A stretch of 9,484 bases of DNA from JAMXLO01 sp035492535. GTDB lineage: Bacteria > Pseudomonadota > Alphaproteobacteria > Acetobacterales > Acetobacteraceae. The stretch is taken from NCBI GenBank assembly GCA_035492535.1, contig DATJJM010000308.1, positions 1-9,484 of the forward strand, read 5' to 3'. The notes under the pieces were generated by a model, which did no database searches, was not told the origin of the DNA, and saw nothing but the letters and a program-made list of their open reading frames with translations. Shown here piece after piece: positions 1 to 6,336 of this stretch (position 1 is the first letter of the stretch; every line of letters starts with the position of its first letter). Position numbers and translations under genes: made by a program.

Positions 1-1913
1 GCCGATCGGCGGCTGCGCAGCAGGCTCTGATAAGCGGTTTCCTGCACGAGAGCGTGCTTGAACGAATACGCAATGTCCGTCGCGTGATCCAGGCGCACGG
101 CAAGACCCGATGCCACCAGCTGTTCAAGTCCGCTCATCAGATCGGCGGGCGCCATTTCCGCGATCGCAGCCAGCAGCTTCAATGAGAAGTCGCGTCCGAT
201 CACCGAGGCGATCTGCGCAACCTGCTTGGCCGCCGGCAACCGATCCAGCCGCGCCATCAAGGAGGTCTGCAAGTTGTTTGGCACCGACAGCGGCAGCAGT
301 GCCCCGCGTGTCCCCGATGTCTCCATGATCGCGCGCGTGAGTTCCTCGGTGAACAGAGGAATCCCATCGGTCTGGATGACAATACGATCACGCAATGTCA
401 TCGGCAGGCCGCTGTCGGCCGCTATATGCTCGACCAGCTCGGCCGAATGCCGGCGATCGAGGCGAGCCAGCGTGATCGTGGTGACGAACGGGTCGTCGGC
501 CCACGGAGGCATGAAATCGGCGCGATATGTCGCAAGCAGCAGCACTGGCAAAGACTCTATGCGGCGTATCACCAGCTCGAGCAGCTCAAGTGAGCTTGGA
601 TCGATCCAGTGAATGTCCTCGATGATCATCATCAGCGGCTGCGTGCGCGCGACGGTCTCGATGTGCCGCAACAGCGCTTCGAACGTCGCTTCCCTGCGGC
701 GTTGCGCGCTGTAGTCGAAGTTCGGGTAGCGCTCGTCCAGCGGAATCTTCAACAATCCCGCCAGCATCGCGATGTCCACGCGCGACAACCCTGCCGCTGT
801 CGCCACCACCTCCAGCTTGTGCAGTCGATCCGCCGGAGAATCATTCACCGTGATGCCGGCACTGCGCTCCCACCGCGAGATGATGGGATACAGCGCCATG
901 TTCTCGTAATGCGGTGAGCAATAGTAGTGAAAGCTGACATGCGAATCCCACGCGATCCGATCTTCCACTTCCGCCACCAGCCGCGACTTGCCTATGCCCG
1001 GCTCTCCAGTCAGCATCACCACTTGCCCGCGGCCTGATCTGGCGTCCTGCCAGCGCTGGAGGATCTCACTGAACTCCTCGACGCGGTTGACCAGCGGGGC
1101 GAGTTGCGCCCCGCGCAGCGCCTCGAAGCGGCTTTGCACATTGCTCTCGCCCAGCGCGATCCACGCCTGCACCGGTGCGGGCAGGCCGCGCAGGTGCACC
1201 GCGCCGAGGCTGGTATACTGGAACAGGTCGCCCACCTGCGCGCGGGTCGCCTCGTCGATCACCACGGTGTTCGGTTCGGCCAGGCCTTGCAATCGCGCGG
1301 CCCGGTTCAACGTCTCGCCAATCGCCTCGAGCTGGCGCGATTCACCGCGGCCGATCAGCTCGCCGATGATGGCAAGCCCGGTCGCGATGCCGATGCGCAC
1401 GCGCAGCGGATAATTCTTCATCGAGATCTGCGTCAGCGACGAGGCAACCACCAGTGACGCCCGCACCGCCTGCTCGGCATCGGTCTCGCGCGCCTCTGGC
1501 CAGCCAAAATAGACCAGCATGCCATCACCGACGTATCGCGCGGTGAAGCCGCCATACTGGTTCATGATATCCTGCACATACATTTGGTATGTACGGATGA
1601 TCTCGTTCAGATCCTCGGGATCGAGCTGCGACGACAGCTCCGTGGAGCCCACCAGGTCGCAGAACACCGCTGACAGCCGCCGGCGTTCAGCCACCGGCGC
1701 GATGACGCCATCCTCGATGGCCACATCGGTCGCCTTGCCGAGTCCGCGGATGGCCTCAACCATCCGGCGGCGATGGCCGACGGATGCGATGCCCAGGTCC
1801 TTCAGATCCCTGACGGTCAGGCGCGGCAATAGATCAGGGGTGATGTCATGTTCCTGGAACGCGCGCACGTATTGCGCGAGGCCGAGTCCTCGCAGCCATT
1901 CGGCGATTTCCAT
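1..1913 (-). CDS. SAM domain-class III nucleotide cyclase-STAND/AAA ATPase protein (3' end beyond window)
   Basis: A large signalling protein of which the first 637 residues are visible; the reading frame stays open to the left edge. Residues about 4-56 form a SAM domain (WLRGLGLAQYVRAF, then LKDLGI and GHRRRM). Residues about 75-235 form a class III adenylate/guanylate cyclase domain with metal-binding aspartates D86 (FCDLVGST) and D130 (YVGDGM) and the transition-state pair N203/R207 (NRAAR). The positions that usually select the base hold R126 and E196 rather than Lys and Asp. A STAND/AAA_16-type ATPase follows, with a P-loop GEPGIGKS at 303-310 and Walker B ending in E432-D433 (IIEDIHWID). 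The last visible motif, FKHALVQETAYQSLL, is typical just before the C-terminal helical or TPR repeats, which would lie outside the window. The ATG at 1913 has a GAGG 6 nt upstream. Family members are usually about 1000-1200 residues. Cyclic nucleotide synthesis is inferred; product and ligand are unknown. Confidence 0.94.
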   Translation of the reverse strand, partial: MEIAEWLRGLGLAQYVRAFQEHDITPDLLPRLTVRDLKDLGIASVGHRRRMVEAIRGLGKATDVAIEDGVIAPVAERRRLSAVFCDLVGSTELSSQLDPEDLNEIIRTYQMYVQDIMNQYGGFTARYVGDGMLVYFGWPEARETDAEQAVRASLVVASSLTQISMKNYPLRVRIGIATGLAIIGELIGRGESRQLEAIGETLNRAARLQGLAEPNTVVIDEATRAQVGDLFQYTSLGAVHLRGLPAPVQAWIALGESNVQSRFEALRGAQLAPLVNRVEEFSEILQRWQDARSGRGQVVMLTGEPGIGKSRLVAEVEDRIAWDSHVSFHYYCSPHYENMALYPIISRWERSAGITVNDSPADRLHKLEVVATAAGLSRVDIAMLAGLLKIPLDERYPNFDYSAQRRREATFEALLRHIETVARTQPLMMIIEDIHWIDPSSLELLELVIRRIESLPVLLLATYRADFMPPWADDPFVTTITLARLDRRHSAELVEHIAADSGLPMTLRDRIVIQTDGIPLFTEELTRAIMETSGTRGALLPLSVPNNLQTSLMARLDRLPAAKQVAQIASVIGRDFSLKLLAAIAEMAPADLMSGLEQLVASGLAVRLDHATDIAYSFKHALVQETAYQSLLRSRRS

Positions 1914-1954
1914 TCGCCGCCTCGATTCCTTGCAGGTCGTTTTAACAGTGGCGC

Positions 1955-1987
1955 CCGGGGCACACCCTGTCCAGTCGTCAGCCCCGG
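1955..1987 (-). terminator. Intercistronic hairpin, possible weak terminator
   Basis: A perfect 7-bp inverted repeat (CCGGGGC at 1981-1987 and 1955-1961, read on the minus strand) encloses a 19-nt loop. It begins 1 nt after the stop codon of the membrane-protein gene and ends about 40 nt before the cyclase start. No uridine run follows, so it is not a textbook intrinsic terminator. It could attenuate read-through or protect the 3' end of the upstream message. Confidence 0.35.
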
Positions 1988-1988
1988 T

Positions 1989-2792
1989 TCATGCCATCCG
2001 CAGACGAAGGCCCCGCTCGATCATCAACAGCGCCGACCACGCCAACGACGGCAGCAGCGCGACGACAAGTGCCGCGGCCACGCCGAGCGGTTGCGCCGTC
2101 AGATACAGTGTCAACAGGGACAGCGCGAAACCTGGCATGGCGCGGATCGCGCTCACCATGATTGCGGCTCCGACAACGCCGCCGACACGGGGAAGGACCA
2201 GGAAGGTGAAGCTGGTGAATGCCACGGGGAACACCGCGGCCATCCCGGTCAACGAAGGTCCCAGCGTGCGGCTGAGCGTGACCACGCTCCCCACCATCAG
2301 GCCCACAAGCGCCGCGCGGGCCGGAAGTTCGAACCAGTGGCGTCGGATCGGTCCGCCCGGTCGGGCGCCGGGGTCATGGCCAACCGACCGGGTCACCGCC
2401 AGGCACATCAGCACGACGACGACGTTCAGCAGCATGGCCGCCGGCGCATCCCAGTCGAACTGGCGGATCACGGTCAGGCTGATCGACCACGCGAGCAGCC
2501 CACCCGACAAAGCCCATCCCCAGCGCAGGCGCGGCGCCAACAGGGCGACCGCGGCCAGATATACGAACGTCGAGGCATTGGCCGCGAAGCTGCCGAGCGC
2601 ACTGGCAGCGATGAAGGCAGCGTCGTGCTGCAAGGCGAGCATCGCATAGGCCGGCCCGGCACCAATCGGCAGCGAGACGATCAACCCGCCCCAGAACGGC
2701 CCTGATGCCTCCGCCACGACCGTCGCGGTGACAACCACGCCAGCACTGACGCCGGCACGGAGCAGCAGAGCAAGAAAGAAGGAAGAGGACAT
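1989..2792 (-). CDS. Polytopic membrane protein with two similar halves
   Basis: A 267-residue, very hydrophobic protein with roughly eight or nine predicted membrane segments by eye and a short polar linker at about 136-157. The halves look duplicated. Each begins with Arg-Ala (R12-A13 and R159-A160), then exactly 19 residues from the Arg to a GPxxxGxxxxxP motif (31-42 and 178-189), and each ends near LAWS (100-103 and 250-253). The unit resembles GlpM/DUF3147-like small membrane proteins, though this is from memory of the pattern and no search was run. No catalytic or transport motif is recognisable, so the function is unknown. The ATG at 2792 lies 14 nt after the der stop and has a poor Shine-Dalgarno, suggesting translation coupled to der. 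An upstream extension in frame would overlap der and is not hydrophobic, so it was not used. Confidence 0.8.
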   Translation of the reverse strand: MSSSFFLALLLRAGVSAGVVVTATVVAEASGPFWGGLIVSLPIGAGPAYAMLALQHDAAFIAASALGSFAANASTFVYLAAVALLAPRLRWGWALSGGLLAWSISLTVIRQFDWDAPAAMLLNVVVVLMCLAVTRSVGHDPGARPGGPIRRHWFELPARAALVGLMVGSVVTLSRTLGPSLTGMAAVFPVAFTSFTFLVLPRVGGVVGAAIMVSAIRAMPGFALSLLTLYLTAQPLGVAAALVVALLPSLAWSALLMIERGLRLRMA

Positions 2793-2806
2793 CGTGTTCG
2801 GATTCG

Positions 2807-4138
2807 TCAGCGTTCCGCGTAGGGGTTCTTCGTCCCGCGCAACTGCACACGTATCGGCGTCCCTGGAAGATCGAACGCCTCCCGCAGGCCGTTGACCAGA
2901 TAGCGCTGATAATCCTCCGGCAGCCGTTCCGCTCGCGTGCCGAACACGATGAAGGTCGGCGGCCGCGCCTTTGCCTGCGTGATGTACCGCAGCTTCAAGC
3001 GCCGCCCGCTGACCAGCGGCGGTTGATGGCGCTCGAGCGCCTGTTCGAACCAGCGGTTCAGCCCCGCGGTGGGAACCCGGGTATTCCACCGCTCATGCGC
3101 GCGGCGCACCGCCGGCAGCAGCCGGTCCATGCCCACACCCGTCATCGCCGAAAGCGTCACCACCGGTATGCCGCGCATCTGCGCCAAACTCATTTCCAGC
3201 CGCTCGTCGATGGCACGCCGCGTCGCGGAACGATCCGCCACCGCATCCCACTTGTTCAGAGCCACAACACACGCCCTGCCCTCGCGCTCGATGAGCTGGC
3301 CGATCTGCAGATCCTGGTCGTGCAGCCCTTCCACGGCGTCCACCACCAGCACGACCACCTCGGCCATCTTCAGCGCGCCGATTGCGGCACCCACCGCCAT
3401 CTTCTCCAGCGGAGCTTCGACCCGGGCACGGCGCCGCAAGCCCGCGGTGTCGACCAGCTCGATCGGTCCGCCCGGATCCTCCAGAACCGAGGAAACGGCA
3501 TCGCGCGTGAGCCCCGGTTCCGGACCGGTCAGCATCCGCTCCTCACCGACCAGACGGTTCAGCAGCGTGGACTTCCCGGCATTCGGCCGCCCGACAATGG
3601 CCAGCTTCAGTGGCCGATCCGCCTGCTCCGCCGCCTGCGTCTCCGCGGGAAGCCTGTCGGCAATCTCGGCCATCAGCTCCGAGATCCCTTCGCCGTGCTC
3701 GGCCGACACCGCGACCGGCTCCCCCAGCCCAAGCTCGAACGCATCCAGCACCGAGGACTGGCTCGATCGTCCTTCCGCCTTGTTCGCGACCAGCAGCACG
3801 GGGCGCCCCTGCCGGCGCAGCCATTGAGCAAAATGCCTGTCCGCCGGCGTCACACCGGCGCGTGCATCCACCACGAACACAACCAGGTCAGCGGCCGCCG
3901 TGGCAATCCCGGCCCCCTCGCGCAACCGGCCCGCCAGTGACTCAGGCGCTGCTTCCTCGAGCCCGGCGGTGTCGATCAGGCGGACACGCCGCCCCCGCAG
4001 CAGCGCCTCCGCATCCTTGCGGTCGCGCGTCACGCCAGGCGTGTCCGCCACCAGAGCCAGTCGTCGTCCAGCCAGCCGGTTGAACAGCGTGCTCTTGCCG
4101 ACGTTCGGACGGCCGGCAATGACCACCAAAGGGAGCAT
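2807..4138 (-). CDS. der: Ribosome-assembly double GTPase Der (EngA)
   Basis: Der is an essential cytoplasmic GTPase with two tandem G domains and a KH-like C-terminal domain, and it acts in 50S subunit maturation. At 443 residues it is of normal alphaproteobacterial length. G domain 1 has GRPNVGKST at 9-17, PGVTRD at 35-40, DTAG at 56-59 and NKAE at 119-122. G domain 2 has GRPNAGKST at 183-191, PGLTRD at 208-213, DTAG at 230-233 and NKWD at 295-298. The KH-like region covers about 350-443 and ends with RGTKNPYAER. All guanine-binding elements are intact. The ATG at 4138 is preceded by AAGGA, which overlaps the TAA stop of the bamB-like gene, with 9 nt between stop and start, so translation is probably coupled. 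Position after yfgM- and bamB-like genes matches the E. coli order. Confidence 0.98.
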   Translation of the reverse strand: MLPLVVIAGRPNVGKSTLFNRLAGRRLALVADTPGVTRDRKDAEALLRGRRVRLIDTAGLEEAAPESLAGRLREGAGIATAAADLVVFVVDARAGVTPADRHFAQWLRRQGRPVLLVANKAEGRSSQSSVLDAFELGLGEPVAVSAEHGEGISELMAEIADRLPAETQAAEQADRPLKLAIVGRPNAGKSTLLNRLVGEERMLTGPEPGLTRDAVSSVLEDPGGPIELVDTAGLRRRARVEAPLEKMAVGAAIGALKMAEVVVLVVDAVEGLHDQDLQIGQLIEREGRACVVALNKWDAVADRSATRRAIDERLEMSLAQMRGIPVVTLSAMTGVGMDRLLPAVRRAHERWNTRVPTAGLNRWFEQALERHQPPLVSGRRLKLRYITQAKARPPTFIVFGTRAERLPEDYQRYLVNGLREAFDLPGTPIRVQLRGTKNPYAER

Positions 4139-4147
4139 CGCCCATCC

Positions 4148-5485
4148 TTACCGAACGGCCAGCAGCCTGCCGTCGTCGGTAATGACGAAGACGGTTCCTG
4201 CCGCCGCGATCGGGCCCATCGATGCCTTGCCCGACAGACTCTGCCGGCCCAGGATCTCACCGGTATAAGGACTGATCGCCAGAGCCAGTTGGCTGGTGCC
4301 CGCCACGACCAGCCGATCCCCCACCAGCAGCGGCCCATACCAGGTGATGGGATCCTTCTGCTTGTCGGGATTCTCCCACCGCGGCAGGTCACTCACCCAG
4401 GCGACACGGCCGTCGTCGCGGTTGATCGCCGCCATCCGCTGCTGGAGCGAGACGATGAAAATCCAGGAGCCGGCGGCCCAGGGATTGTCCTCCCCGCCGA
4501 CTTGGCGCTCCCACAGCCGACGGCCAGTGGGCAGATCGTTGGCGATCATCAAACCGCCCATGCCGATGGCATGGACACGTCCGCCAGCAATGACGGGAAG
4601 GCCGCGGATCGCGGAGAAGTCGGCGATGCCGGCGCCCACGACAGTGGCCGCCATGCTGTCCGTCCACACGACGGTGCCGCTTTCCGCCCGCATCGCCGTC
4701 AGTTCGCCGGAGCCAAAGCCCGCGACCACGAGCCCGTCGGTATACGCCGGAGCAGCCGAGCCGAGGATGCTGGTCACCGGGTTGGTGGCCTGATGGTCCC
4801 AAAGCTGACGGCCATTCTCGGTGGCCAGCGCGATCAGCCGGTCCTCGATGGTGATCAGGAAAATCCGGCCTTCCACCACCGTGGGCGCCGAGCGCGCCGG
4901 CACCCCGAAATCGCTGCGCCACTTCATCGTGCCCTTGGCCGCATCCAGCGCCACCAACTCGCCGAGACCGTTCACCGCGTACACCGTGCCCTGGTCAAGC
5001 GCGAGGCCACCGCCGACATTGGTGCCGTCGTCGCTTTCCTTCTTGGTGTCGAAGCGCCAGACGCGACCGCCACTCGGGATGTCGAACGCCGACACGACGG
5101 CCTCGGAGTCCATGACATAGACGATGCCGTTGTCCGCAACAGGCTGCGCCATGATCCTGCGGCGATATCCGCCACCGGCGCCAATGTTGGCCCTCCATAC
5201 CTCGGCAAGACGCTCCCCCGCCGACAGATGGCCCATGAAATGGGCTGGATTGCCGCCAGCCTGCGGCCAGGCAACGTTGGTCACGGCGGGAGGCAGCACA
5301 ACCTTGCCAACCCCGTCGTCGGGCCGCAGCCCACTGCGCCCCCCGATGATGGGCTCGCGCTTGCCCGGCAGGACGGCCTTGTGCTCGCCGAACCAATCGT
5401 CGAACAGGCCGCAACCGCTCAGCGCCAGCGGCGCAAGCAAGGCCATACGGCGCCCGAAGCCGGCTCCCCTCGTCATCCCTGTCAC
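4148..5485 (-). CDS. bamB: BamB-like outer-membrane assembly lipoprotein, PQQ-type beta-propeller
   Basis: BamB is a lipoprotein subunit of the BAM complex, facing the periplasm and helping fold outer-membrane proteins. From the GTG at 5485 the protein has 445 residues. A signal peptide with basic residues (R6, R12, R13) and a hydrophobic core ends in the lipobox LSGC, making C25 the lipidated residue. Eight repeats of the form G-x-V/I-x-x-hydrophobic ... A-x-D-x-x-x-G-x-x-x-W are visible, starting near residues 120, 166, 206, 251, 302, 340, 389 and 430, which fits an eight-bladed propeller. It is longer than E. coli BamB (392 residues), mostly through the segment at about 26-90. The GTG overlaps the TGA of the upstream gene by 4 nt (GTGA); an in-frame ATG at 5476 would remove three residues and is an equally possible start. 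No PQQ-dehydrogenase catalytic domain is present, so an enzyme is unlikely. Confidence 0.92.
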   Translation of the reverse strand: MTGMTRGAGFGRRMALLAPLALSGCGLFDDWFGEHKAVLPGKREPIIGGRSGLRPDDGVGKVVLPPAVTNVAWPQAGGNPAHFMGHLSAGERLAEVWRANIGAGGGYRRRIMAQPVADNGIVYVMDSEAVVSAFDIPSGGRVWRFDTKKESDDGTNVGGGLALDQGTVYAVNGLGELVALDAAKGTMKWRSDFGVPARSAPTVVEGRIFLITIEDRLIALATENGRQLWDHQATNPVTSILGSAAPAYTDGLVVAGFGSGELTAMRAESGTVVWTDSMAATVVGAGIADFSAIRGLPVIAGGRVHAIGMGGLMIANDLPTGRRLWERQVGGEDNPWAAGSWIFIVSLQQRMAAINRDDGRVAWVSDLPRWENPDKQKDPITWYGPLLVGDRLVVAGTSQLALAISPYTGEILGRQSLSGKASMGPIAAAGTVFVITDDGRLLAVR

Positions 5486-6150
5486 CCGCCCAGCCGGCCG
5501 ACCAATGCGGCGGCGCGTGCGCGCACGCCATTCGGCGCTGCCGCATCCTGCGCCAGATGCGTGAGCGCGGTCTTCGCGTCTTCACGCTTGCCAAGACGCA
5601 GATCCAGCAGGGCGAGTTGCTCCTGTGCGAGCGCGTGCCATGGGTTATCAGGCTCGGCCAGCGGCTTCAGCCGCGCCTGCAGGACCCCGGGTTCGGCCTT
5701 GTCGAGCATATGCTGCGCCCACAGCAGCACCGCCAGATTCCGCAGCAGCGGATCTGCCGACTGATCGGACGCCACCTGGTCCCACAGCGTGGCGGCTCCT
5801 TGCAGATCACCGGCGTCCGCCTTCAGCGCCGCCTCCCGCAAGCGTGCCAGCGTCGCATAGCCATCCGGTGCTCTGGCGGTCACGTCGGCGAAGGCGGCGA
5901 TGGCCGCGGTCCGACTGGCCGCACTGGTGCCGGCCGCTGGGGAGGCGTCGGCGAGGTTCATCGCGGTGAGGTATTCGACAGCAACGGCGGCATCCTGTCG
6001 CGCCTCATACCAGCGCCAGCCTTGCCAGCCCGCGGCGGCCCCGACGATGGCGATGGCGGCGGCAATGATGAGGCCGCCGTAGCGCTTCAGCATCTGCTGG
6101 GCGCGTTCGGCGCGGAGTTCCTCCTCGACCTCGTCAAAAATGTCGACCAC
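5482..6150 (-). CDS. YfgM-like membrane-anchored TPR-type protein
   Basis: A 222-residue protein starting VVDIFDEVEEELRAE. A charged cytoplasmic N-terminus is followed by one transmembrane segment at about 26-43, then an alanine-rich, helical, TPR-like periplasmic region rich in A/L/D/R. In E. coli, YfgM is an inner-membrane partner of SecYEG and periplasmic chaperones, encoded directly before bamB and der. Architecture, size and position agree here, so the same role is inferred. The GTG at 6150 is chosen because GGGAG lies 5 nt upstream and the protein then opens with the conserved acidic-basic segment. A longer frame from 6327 would add about 59 residues with no domain character and would swallow the probable promoter. 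The stop overlaps the start of the bamB-like gene. Confidence 0.86.
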   Translation of the reverse strand: MVDIFDEVEEELRAERAQQMLKRYGGLIIAAAIAIVGAAAGWQGWRWYEARQDAAVAVEYLTAMNLADASPAAGTSAASRTAAIAAFADVTARAPDGYATLARLREAALKADAGDLQGAATLWDQVASDQSADPLLRNLAVLLWAQHMLDKAEPGVLQARLKPLAEPDNPWHALAQEQLALLDLRLGKREDAKTALTHLAQDAAAPNGVRARAAALVGRLGG

Positions 6151-6205
6151 GTGGTCTCCCGTCGCAGCTGGCGCCCGGGAATCCACCATCCCGTGGGCGC
6201 GGCGG

Positions 6206-6234
6206 ACCATAGCGATGTGACCGCGACGCGGCAA
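6206..6234 (-). promoter_or_regulatory. Candidate sigma70-type promoter for the yfgM-bamB-der operon
   Basis: On the minus strand, TTGCCG (6234-6229) and TATGGT (6211-6206) are separated by exactly 17 nt. This would place transcription start near 6199 and give a leader of about 50 nt before the GTG at 6150. Each box matches the consensus at four of six positions. The call is by eye in a GC-rich genome, so it is moderate to weak. Confidence 0.4.
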
Positions 6235-6238
6235 ACGC

Positions 6239-6250
6239 GCGCAATTGCGC
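6239..6250. promoter_or_regulatory. 12-bp perfect palindrome in divergent intergenic region
   Basis: GCGCAATTGCGC is perfectly self-complementary. It lies 4 nt upstream of the proposed -35 box of the yfgM operon and about 90 nt before the FAD-oxidoreductase gene, inside the 186-nt gap between the two divergent genes. It could be an operator for either direction. Short GC-rich palindromes also arise by chance. Confidence 0.3.
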
Positions 6251-6336
6251 TGCGATGCAAAACAGAACAACATCTGGGGCGGCTGATCGGGGAACGGCTC
6301 CGCCGGCCAACGCACGTCGCGGAGCACCTACGTTCG

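Noticed and set aside
1519..2705. Long plus-strand open frames (376 and 285 residues)
   Set aside because: They are antisense to the cyclase start and the membrane protein, rich in Arg/Ser/Pro, and show no recognisable motif; typical of high-GC antisense frames.
2793..3089. N-terminal extension of the membrane protein into der
   Set aside because: It overlaps the der coding region in another frame, is not hydrophobic, and the ATG at 2792 starts directly before the first membrane segment.
2807..4138. NKAE in the first G domain and PGLTRD in the second of Der as possible defects
   Set aside because: Both forms fall within normal variation of Der proteins; all other G-motifs are intact.
4289..5764. 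491-residue plus-strand open frame
   Set aside because: It is antisense to the BamB-like gene, whose lipobox and eight repeats are clear.
5557..6336. In-frame extension upstream of the FAD oxidoreductase that would give a 747-residue protein
   Set aside because: It is antisense to the yfgM-like gene, has no domain character, and the flavin-binding strand begins right after the ATG at 6337.
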